From contig CALAOB010000070.1 of the NCBI GenBank assembly GCA_937927445.1, positions 1 to 5,880 on the forward strand: a stretch of 5,880 nucleotides of DNA, read 5' to 3'. Positions 1 through 5,724 of this stretch are shown here, one piece after another. The translations under genes and the position numbers were made by a program. The notes beneath the pieces are model-generated. The model was not told where the DNA came from, made no database searches, and saw only the letters and a program-made list of their open reading frames with translations. Each line of letters opens with the position of its first letter. Within the stretch, counting starts at the first letter, position 1. The stretch is from an uncultured Oribacterium sp. (lineage in GTDB: Bacteria > Bacillota > Clostridia > Lachnospirales > Lachnospiraceae).

Positions 1-1
1 G

Positions 2-964
2 CACCATAGTGTCGGTGATGGCGACGCTATGGTGCCGTTCCCGAACTTTCCGCCATCCATCCCGATGGTTGACGTCGATTATGTCTGCGTCGTCGACGAA
101 ATCGGTGACCCGGCGAAGATCGCGAGCAACGTCATCCGCATGACCCAGGACGTCCGCGAGCTGAAGATGGCCGAAGACTGCGCCCGCGTCATGGCCGCGA
201 CCCCGTACTTCCGCGACGGATTTTCCTTCCAGACCGGTGGCGGCGGCGCCTCCCTCGCCGCGACCCGCTTCCTCGAGCCGTTCCTCGCCGAGCGCCAGAT
301 CCAGATGAGCTTCGCCATCGGCGGCATCACGAAGCCACTCGTCGACCTCCTGCACAAAGGCTACATCCGCACGATCGTCGATGCTCAATGCTTCGATCAG
401 ACGGCCATCCAGTCGATCCGTGAGGACCCGCAGCACTACGAGATCTCGACCTCCGAGTACGCGAACCCGCTGAATAAGGGGGCCTTCGTCAACAAGCTCG
501 ACTTCGTCATCCTCGGCGCGCTCGAGATCGACACCGATTTTAACGTCAATGTCACGACCGGCTCCGACGGTGTGCTCCGTGGCGCGCCGGGCGGACATCC
601 GGACACGGCAGCCGGATGCCAATGCTCCATCATCGTGGCACCCCTGATCCGTGGTCGTATCCCGACCGTCGTGGATCGCGTCGTGACCTGCGTCACACCG
701 GGTGAAGACATCGACGTCCTCGTCACCGACTACGGTATCGCCGTGAACCCGCGCCGGAAGGATCTCCTTCAGTGGCTCCGTGATGCGAAACTTCCGCTCA
801 TCACCATCGAAGAGCTTCGTGACATCGCGTACAGCATCGTCGGCAGACCGGACCCGATCGAGTTCCACGACGACGTCGTCGGCATCATCGAAGCCCGCGA
901 CGGCAGCATCATCGACGTTGTACGTCGCGTCGAGCCGCAGAAGCCGCTGCACTGGATCGTTTAA
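2..964 (+). CDS. citF: Citrate lyase alpha subunit / citrate CoA-transferase, 5'-truncated by window edge
   Basis: The frame is open from the left edge, so the gene starts outside the window. About 320 C-terminal residues are present; from recalled family length (about 510) roughly 190 are missing. The alpha subunit of citrate lyase moves the acyl-carrier thioester from acetyl to citrate, so that the beta subunit can cleave citryl-ACP to oxaloacetate and acetyl-ACP. It acts in the cytoplasm in anaerobic citrate fermentation. Counting from the Met at 29, family-typical blocks are GFSFQTGGGGASLA (64-77), LEIDTDFNVNV with GSDGVLRGAPGGH (165-190), APLIRGRIPTVVD (204-216), GIAVNPRR (236-243) and RDGSIIDVV (290-298). 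The Met at 29 lies inside the conserved domain and is not the real start. The stop at 962-964 is followed by a terminator, so this is the last gene of its transcript; citD and citE would be expected upstream. Family assignment is firm. Confidence 0.95.
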   Translation, partial: HHSVGDGDAMVPFPNFPPSIPMVDVDYVCVVDEIGDPAKIASNVIRMTQDVRELKMAEDCARVMAATPYFRDGFSFQTGGGGASLAATRFLEPFLAERQIQMSFAIGGITKPLVDLLHKGYIRTIVDAQCFDQTAIQSIREDPQHYEISTSEYANPLNKGAFVNKLDFVILGALEIDTDFNVNVTTGSDGVLRGAPGGHPDTAAGCQCSIIVAPLIRGRIPTVVDRVVTCVTPGEDIDVLVTDYGIAVNPRRKDLLQWLRDAKLPLITIEELRDIAYSIVGRPDPIEFHDDVVGIIEARDGSIIDVVRRVEPQKPLHWIV

Positions 965-978
965 TAATAGAAGAGTAG

Positions 979-1006
979 AAAAGCAGCTCCGCGAGGGCTG
1001 CTTTTT
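979..1006 (+). terminator. Intrinsic terminator of citF
   Basis: The arm AAAAGCAGC (979-987) pairs with GCTGCTTTT (997-1005) around a 9-nt loop, and a T-run (1002-1006) overlaps the 3' arm. It begins 15 nt after the citF stop. The A-rich 5' arm could also let it work weakly on the other strand, but no minus-strand gene enters from that side. Confidence 0.88.
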
Positions 1007-1083
1007 CTATGACACAAATTCTTTACAGTTATAGAAAAACGTCCGGTTAGTCGCGTTTAATTAGCGAATATCACCCGAAACAT

Positions 1084-1127
1084 CGTAAAAAATCCGTAAA
1101 GATTGTGTATAGATCATATAAAATCCC
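1084..1127. promoter_or_regulatory. 11-bp tandem repeat array, candidate Pho-type operator
   Basis: Four 11-bp units can be laid end to end. The first two share exact CGTAAA hexamers (1084-1089 and 1095-1100). The next two carry degenerate versions at the same phase, TGTATA (1106-1111) and TATAAA (1117-1122), each matching 4 of 6 bases. On the other strand the exact units read TTTACG, which resembles the TTAACA-like half-sites of Bacillota PhoP boxes, also spaced about 11 bp. The array ends 25 bp before the -10 box of a gene with phosphate-transport and PhoU domains, where an activator would be expected. The repeat is seen directly; the PhoP/PhoB link is inference. An A-tract-bent or UP-element-like upstream region is the main alternative. 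Confidence 0.35.
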
Positions 1128-1158
1128 TGTTTTTTCTTCCATATTCATGCTGTATAAT
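1128..1158 (+). promoter_or_regulatory. Probable promoter of the Na+/Pi cotransporter gene
   Basis: A perfect TATAAT -10 box lies at 1153-1158. No good -35 box stands 16-18 bp upstream: the interval holds TTTTTT (1130-1135) or TGTTTT (1128-1133). A good -10 with a poor -35 is typical of activator-dependent promoters and fits the repeat array just upstream. Transcription would start near 1165, giving a leader of about 150 nt. Confidence 0.6.
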
Positions 1159-1195
1159 GAAACAAACTGGGCTTTCGACAGAGGCGCGTTTTTGT

Positions 1196-1239
1196 GCCGG
1201 ACACGTTAAAATATTAACAAGTCAGAAGCCGGAAACGTT
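1196..1239 (+). repeat. 12-bp direct repeat in the transporter leader
   Basis: GCCGGACACGTT (1196-1207) recurs as GCCGGAAACGTT (1228-1239), matching 11 of 12 bases, with starts 32 bp apart (about three helical turns). Between them lies GTTAA-AATA-TTAAC (1205-1218), a short inverted repeat. Both copies are downstream of the predicted transcription start, so they could be a repressor site pair or RNA elements. No function is assigned. Confidence 0.4.
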
Positions 1240-1281
1240 CCCGCCCGGTATCACATAAAGCAAGAATGAACCGAACATCCT

Positions 1282-1297
1282 GTGGCGATGACGCCAC
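1282..1297 (+). other. Hairpin upstream of the transporter ribosome-binding site
   Basis: GTGGCG (1282-1287) pairs perfectly with CGCCAC (1292-1297) around the tetraloop ATGA. It ends 7 nt before the AAGGGGAG Shine-Dalgarno sequence (1305-1312). There is no T-run, so it is not a terminator. It could stabilise the mRNA or tune ribosome access. Confidence 0.5.
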
Positions 1298-1317
1298 GAA
1301 TATGAAGGGGAGAAAAC

Positions 1318-2994
1318 ATGCTGACAATACTAGTGAGTCTTTTGGGTGGCCTCGGCCTGTTTATCGCAGGTATGTACATGATGAGCCACGGTATCGAGAA
1401 GGTCGCCGGCGCGAAGCTGCGTGCCATCCTCGAAACCTTCACCCGCAACCGCCTGACCGGCCTCCTGGTCGGACTGTTCTTCACCGCCGTGATCCAGTCC
1501 TCCAGCACCGCCACCGTCATGGCCGTCACCTTCGTGAACTCCGGCCTCATGGCGCTGAACAACGCCTGCGGCATCATCCTGGGCGCGAATATCGGTACCA
1601 CCGTCACTGCGCTCCTCGTCGCCTTCCGCCTCTCCGCGATCGCACCGATTTTCGTGTTCGCGGGTGCCGTGATGATGAACTTCATCCCGAACCAGGTCGT
1701 GAAAAAATCGGGCGAAATCGTGATGGGCTTCGGCCTCCTCTTCGTCGGCATCTCCACGATGTCTGCGGCGATGGGCACACTCCGTGACATCCCGGCGGTC
1801 ATCCAGTTCCTGTCCTCGTTCACGAACCCGGTGCTCGGCGTGCTGATGGGCTTCGTCATCACCTCGATCGTGCAGTCCTCGTCCGTCACCGTCTCGATCC
1901 TCGTCGTCATGGGCGCACAGGGCCTCGTCGACCTCCGGATCTGCATGTTCATCATCCTGGGCTGCAACATTGGCGCATGCTCGAGTGCGATCCTCACCGC
2001 GATCCCGTGCAAGAAGGACGCGAAGCGCTGCGCCCTCATCCATCTTTTGTTCAATGTCTTCGGCACCATACTGATGTTTGTCCTGCTGCTGTTCTTCGCG
2101 CCGCAGATCGAGACGATCATCCGGACGATCGCCGGTACCGGTGACGACGCCGGCTCCCTCGGCAGAAGCATTGCCTTCGCACACTTCCTCTTCAAGGTGT
2201 TCCAGGTGATCGTGTTCTACCCGTTCATGGACCAGATCATCCGCCTCACCTACGTGCTCGTGAAGGGCGAGGACGAGGTGCAGAAGGACGGTGCGTACGA
2301 GCTTCAGTACATCAACCTCAGCAAGCTCCCGAACCCGGCCGTCGCGATCTATATGGCGCAGCAGGAGATGGAGCGCATGGCCCGTATGGCCTTCGAAAAC
2401 CTGAACGGCGCCGTTCAATGTCTCCTGCGCGATGACGCAGATGGCCTCGCGAAGATCTACGAAAACGAGCATTATATCGACTGGCTCTCCGAGCAGATCA
2501 ACACCTACCTCACGCGTATCAACCAGAACGCCATCCCGCTCCGTGACGCCGACCTCATCTCCGGATACTTCCATGTGAACTCCGACATCGAGCGGATCGG
2601 TGACCACGCAGAGGACATCGCCGACATCCTGAAGGATTTCAAGCTGAAGAACGTACAGCTGAGCGCCGAAGGCAAGCAGGATATCAAGGGCATGCTCGAG
2701 GTCGTGAACAAACTCATGAAGGACTCCCTCGACATCTTCGCCACCGGCGATATGACCCACCTCGAAGAGGTGCGTGTCCTCGAGGATAAGACTGACGAAC
2801 TCGAGATCAGCCTCCAGGACCGCCACATCCAGCGCCTGAGCGCCGGCAAGTGCTCCGGCGAAGCCAGCGTCTCCTTCTCGGACCTCGTATCCGGCCTCGA
2901 GCGCGTCGGCGACCACGCCATCAACATCGCCTTCTCACTCTACGAAGCAAAATCACACACCCAGCCAGGCACCGCGAAAATCGCGAAACCGTAA
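1318..2994 (+). CDS. Na+/phosphate cotransporter with C-terminal PhoU domain (NptA/COG1283 type)
   Basis: A 558-residue inner-membrane protein of the Na/Pi-cotransporter II family, expected to take up inorganic phosphate with sodium. Two repeated transport modules carry the family's QSSS signatures, QSSST at 60-64 and QSSSV at 186-190, each followed by a related loop, GANIGTT (89-95) and GCNIGAC (215-221). Hydrophobic segments fill residues 1-305. The cytoplasmic tail (about 340-545) is PhoU-like, with two metal-site motifs, IERIGDHAEDI (424-434) and LERVGDHAINI (527-537). The length is normal for this fusion class. The start is supported by AAGGGGAG at 1305-1312, 5 nt before the ATG. It is transcribed alone between terminators on both sides. 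Regulation by phosphate is plausible from the PhoU domain and the upstream repeats but unproven. Some homologues may act in phosphate efflux or homeostasis, so transport direction is not certain. Confidence 0.93.
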   Translation: MLTILVSLLGGLGLFIAGMYMMSHGIEKVAGAKLRAILETFTRNRLTGLLVGLFFTAVIQSSSTATVMAVTFVNSGLMALNNACGIILGANIGTTVTALLVAFRLSAIAPIFVFAGAVMMNFIPNQVVKKSGEIVMGFGLLFVGISTMSAAMGTLRDIPAVIQFLSSFTNPVLGVLMGFVITSIVQSSSVTVSILVVMGAQGLVDLRICMFIILGCNIGACSSAILTAIPCKKDAKRCALIHLLFNVFGTILMFVLLLFFAPQIETIIRTIAGTGDDAGSLGRSIAFAHFLFKVFQVIVFYPFMDQIIRLTYVLVKGEDEVQKDGAYELQYINLSKLPNPAVAIYMAQQEMERMARMAFENLNGAVQCLLRDDADGLAKIYENEHYIDWLSEQINTYLTRINQNAIPLRDADLISGYFHVNSDIERIGDHAEDIADILKDFKLKNVQLSAEGKQDIKGMLEVVNKLMKDSLDIFATGDMTHLEEVRVLEDKTDELEISLQDRHIQRLSAGKCSGEASVSFSDLVSGLERVGDHAINIAFSLYEAKSHTQPGTAKIAKP

Positions 2995-3011
2995 GGGCAG
3001 GGCAGTAATAG

Positions 3012-3045
3012 AAAAGGGATCGACCACAGCGGCCGATCCCTTTTT
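3012..3045 (+). terminator. Intrinsic terminator of the Na+/Pi cotransporter gene
   Basis: AAAAGGGATCG (3012-3022) pairs with CGATCCCTTTT (3034-3044). An inner CC/GG pair (3024-3025 with 3031-3032) tightens the loop, and T5 (3041-3045) follows the GC part. A-tracts on the 5' side also make it a possible terminator for the minus strand. Confidence 0.93.
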
Positions 3046-3058
3046 CGGGCTTTTGTGT

Positions 3059-3091
3059 AAAATCAGGGCGGCCGCGTAAGCGGTCGCCCTG
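3059..3091 (-). terminator. Intrinsic terminator of the minus-strand capA-DUF819 operon
   Basis: A 12-bp stem (3064-3075 with 3080-3091, one G-T pair in the plus-strand reading) encloses the loop GTAA. On the minus strand the stem is followed by ATTTT (3063-3059), and it lies 26 nt after the stop codon of the DUF819 gene. No T-run follows on the plus strand, so it belongs to the minus-strand operon. Confidence 0.85.
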
Positions 3092-3117
3092 TTCCTTATC
3101 CTACTATATTCAATTGT

Positions 3118-4311
3118 TTACAGGAACATCCGGAGCAGTGCGCCCATGCCGAGTCCCATGAAGTTTCCGACGGCGCTGCCGAGGACACCCATGAGTACGC
3201 CGATACCAGCGTAGGAGGCGTCATATGCAGTCGCGATGATCGGGGCCGTTGCGGTACCACCGATGCAGGCTACCGAAGCGGTCGAGCACATGCAGAGATC
3301 CCAGTGGAAGAGCTTCGACAGGAGGAACATGAGCACGACGTGTACAGCGATGATGCCAAGGCCATAAACTACCCACATCGGAGCGGCGAGGAGGTCGACG
3401 AGGGTCGAGGTCGACGCCAGCATGGAGATGACGGTGTAGAGGTATAAGCCGGAGAGCTCAGAAACGCCCGGGAGCTTACCGATCGGGGTCATCGCAGAGA
3501 TGAGACCGAGAATCGTGACGAAGAGCGTCGTGCAGGTTCCCTTATCAAACATCGAGAGGCCGACACTCTTGAAGAATCCGCCCAGCTGTGCACCGACGAA
3601 CTGACCGAATACCGACACCATCAGGCTGACGCTGAGGAGAATCACGAGATCATTGGCCGTCGGATGTACATTCTTCTCACGCTTCACCTCTTCGTTTGCA
3701 ACCGCAGCGATCGCATCAAGCTTCGAGGTGTCGGCCTTGGTCGCCTTGTTCCACTTCGGCGCAAACTTTACAGCGAAGAGGAGCAGTGCGATCCAGAGGG
3801 AGTAGCACGCGGTATCGAGCGCCAGCGCACAGGAGTAGGCACCACCGTCGACCGGAAGCGCATCCTGCATCGCTGCCATGTTCGCCGAACCGCCGACCCA
3901 TGATGCATAGAGCGCAGCCGTCGCACCCCAGGTCTTCTCCGCACCACCGAGGGCGTTCACGAAGAGCGGGTAGAGCGCGAAGAAACCGATGCCGAGCGAG
4001 ACCGCACTACCCATGAAGATGCAGATCATACGCGGTCCAAGCTTCGCGAGCTTACGGAAATCGCAGCGCAGCAGCATAACGAAAATCATCGCATACAGAA
4101 GATTGTTCTTGACCGCACTGTAGGCAGCGCGGCAACCGTCGGAATCGTAGAAACCGATGGTGCAGAAGAACATGTTGATGATGTACACCCACACGATCGC
4201 CGGAACGTAGTTGAAGATCTTCCACTTCGCGTACTTTTCCAGCGCGAGGATGATGCCGGACAGCATCAGCAGGAAGGCGATGAAAGTAAAGCCATTTTGA
4301 ATTGCAAACAT
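3118..4311 (-). CDS. DUF819 (YjcL-like) family multi-pass membrane protein
   Basis: A 397-residue, strongly hydrophobic protein with many predicted membrane segments from residue 8 to the C-terminus. One soluble, charged stretch (about 184-218, rich in Lys, Asp and Glu) splits it into two halves. Each half has a family-like Gly/Ala/Ser signature, SWVGGSANMAA (137-147) and ASVACIGGTATAP (345-357), which suggests a two-repeat transporter fold with paired broken helices. DUF819/YjcL proteins have no settled substrate as far as I know; a secondary transporter role is inference. AAGGAG (4326-4321) stands 9 nt before the ATG. It is the second gene after capA, with no clear promoter of its own, so co-transcription is likely. 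Full length; nothing suggests truncation. Confidence 0.85.
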   Translation of the reverse strand: MFAIQNGFTFIAFLLMLSGIILALEKYAKWKIFNYVPAIVWVYIINMFFCTIGFYDSDGCRAAYSAVKNNLLYAMIFVMLLRCDFRKLAKLGPRMICIFMGSAVSLGIGFFALYPLFVNALGGAEKTWGATAALYASWVGGSANMAAMQDALPVDGGAYSCALALDTACYSLWIALLLFAVKFAPKWNKATKADTSKLDAIAAVANEEVKREKNVHPTANDLVILLSVSLMVSVFGQFVGAQLGGFFKSVGLSMFDKGTCTTLFVTILGLISAMTPIGKLPGVSELSGLYLYTVISMLASTSTLVDLLAAPMWVVYGLGIIAVHVVLMFLLSKLFHWDLCMCSTASVACIGGTATAPIIATAYDASYAGIGVLMGVLGSAVGNFMGLGMGALLRMFL

Positions 4312-4337
4312 AAAGATACACTCCTTTTTATTTTTTA

Positions 4338-4360
4338 CAGCGGCGATGGATTCACCACTG
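4338..4360 (-). other. Intercistronic hairpin between capA and the DUF819 gene
   Basis: In the minus-strand RNA, CAGUGGUGA pairs with UCGCCGCUG over 9 bp around the loop AUCCA. Two pairs are U-G wobbles that become C-A mismatches on the plus strand, so the structure favours the minus-strand transcript. An A-rich stretch, not a U-run, follows, so it is not a terminator. It sits 11 nt before the DUF819 ribosome-binding site and could set relative expression or stability of the two genes. Confidence 0.5.
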
Positions 4361-4373
4361 CAGTTAACATATT

Positions 4374-5534
4374 TTAAAGCTGCTTCAGTATATGCTCCTT
4401 CACAGCGTCGAGCGGGCTCTCTTTCCAGGCGCCCTTTTCGGCTTCGGCCGCGAGCGCCATGATGACGCTCAGGTCCATGTGCGCGCCCTCGACGTAGCCG
4501 TCCGGCTCCGAGCTGTAGAAGTAGCCGTTCCAGACCTCCTCCGACGCATCCCGGAAGCGTTCCGGCTCGAGATAGAGCATCTTCCGACGTTCCTCCGCGA
4601 TGAACGCCTGTGCTGACAGCGGTGCGAGCTGCGCATACTCAGCGGCAGAGACATTGGCGAAAATGGAAGGAAGCGGGGCCACGTCGATCCGCTCCTCGCC
4701 ACGCACGATCCGGATGCCGAGCGCCTCGAAATCCATGCGCTCCTCCGTGAACCGAAGCTTCAGCAGCACGCCGGTGTCCGTGAACAGATGCACCCGCTGG
4801 TAATCGGTGTCGAAGATGAAGTTGCCGAGGGAGTAGAAGATGGCCTTTCTGTCGTCGAAAAGCTCGTAATTCTCCGGCACGTGCGGGTGATGCGCCACGA
4901 CGACGTCCGCGCCGAGCTCGAGATAGCGGAGATAGCGATCGCGCGTGTACGGACTCGGCAGACTCGTGAACTCCTCGCCGCCGTGTGACACGACCACGCA
5001 CCAGCGACAGCGCGCCTTGATCTCCGCGATGCGCCGCGCGATCAGCTCGAAATCATCCCAGCGGAAGGTCCCCGGCTCCGTCGCGGTGGCCGGGATACAC
5101 TCGGCCTGGTACGCCACGCAGATCATGCCGATGCCGCCTGCCTCCTCGAGGTAGACCGGCTCCGACGCCTCCGTCTCATTCATGCCCGCGCCCAGCGTCC
5201 GCGCACCGATCGACGCCGCACACTGCTTCGTGCTCCGCACGCCCTCGACGCCCGCGTCCATCGTGTGGTTATTGCCAATGCTCCAGATATCTGCGTGCAT
5301 GGCTTCGAGGACGCGCGTCGCCGCCGGATCCATACTATGGAAGAAAACCCCGCGGGAGCCGTCATCCACCGCGTCAATCAGCGCACCCTCGACGTTCGCG
5401 ACGGTGTGGTCTGCGCTGTGGAAAAAGTCGAGCACCGGCGCAGAGAGCAGATTCGGATCCTCCCAGCGCTTATCCATGTAGCGGTCGAAACCGATATCAC
5501 CCGTGAACACGATGGAAGTGGAAGATTTCGCCAT
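4374..5534 (-). CDS. CapA-family metallophosphatase-like protein (PGA_cap type)
   Basis: A 386-residue protein of the CapA/PgsA (poly-gamma-glutamate synthesis) family, which has a calcineurin-like metallophosphoesterase fold. Metal-site motifs occur in the expected order: GDIGFDR (12-18), NVEG (47-50), GNNHTMDAG (87-95), VVSHGGEE (181-188), AHHPHVPE (214-221) and YSLGNFIFD (234-242). In capsule operons CapA is needed for making or releasing poly-gamma-glutamate, but no capB or capC ligase gene is in the window, so capsule synthesis cannot be claimed. Residues 1-8 lead straight into the first motif strand; there is no signal peptide or membrane anchor as in typical CapA, suggesting a cytosolic enzyme. 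The start is fixed by AAGGAGGT (5545-5538), 3 nt before the ATG. It leads an operon with the DUF819 gene 62 nt downstream and is preceded by an attenuator-type leader. The true substrate is unknown. Confidence 0.88.
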   Translation of the reverse strand: MAKSSTSIVFTGDIGFDRYMDKRWEDPNLLSAPVLDFFHSADHTVANVEGALIDAVDDGSRGVFFHSMDPAATRVLEAMHADIWSIGNNHTMDAGVEGVRSTKQCAASIGARTLGAGMNETEASEPVYLEEAGGIGMICVAYQAECIPATATEPGTFRWDDFELIARRIAEIKARCRWCVVVSHGGEEFTSLPSPYTRDRYLRYLELGADVVVAHHPHVPENYELFDDRKAIFYSLGNFIFDTDYQRVHLFTDTGVLLKLRFTEERMDFEALGIRIVRGEERIDVAPLPSIFANVSAAEYAQLAPLSAQAFIAEERRKMLYLEPERFRDASEEVWNGYFYSSEPDGYVEGAHMDLSVIMALAAEAEKGAWKESPLDAVKEHILKQL

Positions 5535-5690
5535 AGAACCTCCTTATGCAAAAAAAGAAGCAGGAACGGAAGAGCAGCGCATCAACAGTGCGCCATGGTC
5601 ATGGGTTCTTGCTTCTGCCAGGTTATCGAAATGCTATGTGGATATCTCAACACGGTTTATCAAAAATGAACAAAACCGGATAGACATCAA
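5535..5690 (-). promoter_or_regulatory. Untranslated leader of the capA-DUF819 operon, candidate attenuator or riboswitch
   Basis: From the predicted transcription start near 5689 to the capA ATG there are about 155 nt. The leader holds an early hairpin (AAACCG 5673-5678 with CGGTTT 5653-5658, minus-strand RNA CGGUUU/AAACCG), then an unstructured-looking stretch, then an intrinsic terminator that ends 4 nt before the Shine-Dalgarno sequence. Promoter, structured RNA, terminator, then ribosome-binding site is the arrangement of transcription-attenuation leaders. I recognise no known riboswitch or T-box consensus in it. Confidence 0.5.
5550..5616 (-). terminator. Intrinsic terminator inside the capA leader
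   Basis: In the minus-strand RNA AGAAGCAAGAAC (5616-5605) pairs with GUUCCUGCUUCU (5567-5556), 11 of 12 positions with a single A-C mismatch, followed by an unbroken U7 run (5556-5550). The 37-nt loop contains a smaller stem, GCGCA with UGCGC (5593-5589 with 5581-5577). No T-run follows on the plus strand. No minus-strand gene lies between it and the right edge of the window, and the good promoter at 5696-5724 fires into it, so it most likely acts as a conditional terminator for capA. Confidence 0.8.
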
Positions 5691-5695
5691 GTTAT

Positions 5696-5724
5696 ATTTT
5701 AATGAAAATGAAAATCCCTGTCAA
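5696..5724 (-). promoter_or_regulatory. Housekeeping-sigma promoter of the capA-DUF819 operon
   Basis: Read on the minus strand, a perfect TTGACA -35 box (5724-5719), a 17-bp spacer and a TAAAAT -10 box (5701-5696) follow one another. An AT-rich region surrounds it. Predicted start is near 5689. This is the best promoter in the window by consensus. Confidence 0.8.

Noticed and set aside
1266..1787. Plus-strand frame starting before the transporter ATG
   Set aside because: Out of frame with the transporter, with an Arg/His/Pro-rich product. The AAGGGGAG site at 1305-1312 serves the ATG at 1318 instead.
1251..2195. Second minus-strand open frame (314 codons) opposite the transporter gene
   Set aside because: Also a shadow: Met/Arg/Ser/Pro-rich composition, no recognisable family, and it ends inside the leader of the real gene.
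1330..2916. Long minus-strand open frame (528 codons) opposite the transporter gene
   Set aside because: It is the antisense shadow of a strongly biased GC-rich gene. Its product is a low-complexity mix of His, Asp, Glu, Val and Arg with no domain, while the plus-strand frame has clear family motifs. No ribosome-binding site was seen.
5553..5591. Tiny leader-peptide frames in the capA leader, such as MRCSSVPASFFA ending at the TAA before the Shine-Dalgarno sequence
   Set aside because: No ribosome-binding site upstream and no run of a single amino acid's codons as in peptide-controlled attenuators. It cannot be excluded without conservation data.
5681..5709. Plus-strand promoter candidate, TAGACA with GAAAAT 17 bp later
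   Set aside because: The -35 is good but the -10 is poor and it overlaps the much better minus-strand promoter. It would be needed if the structured region is a plus-strand RNA, but it is too weak to annotate.
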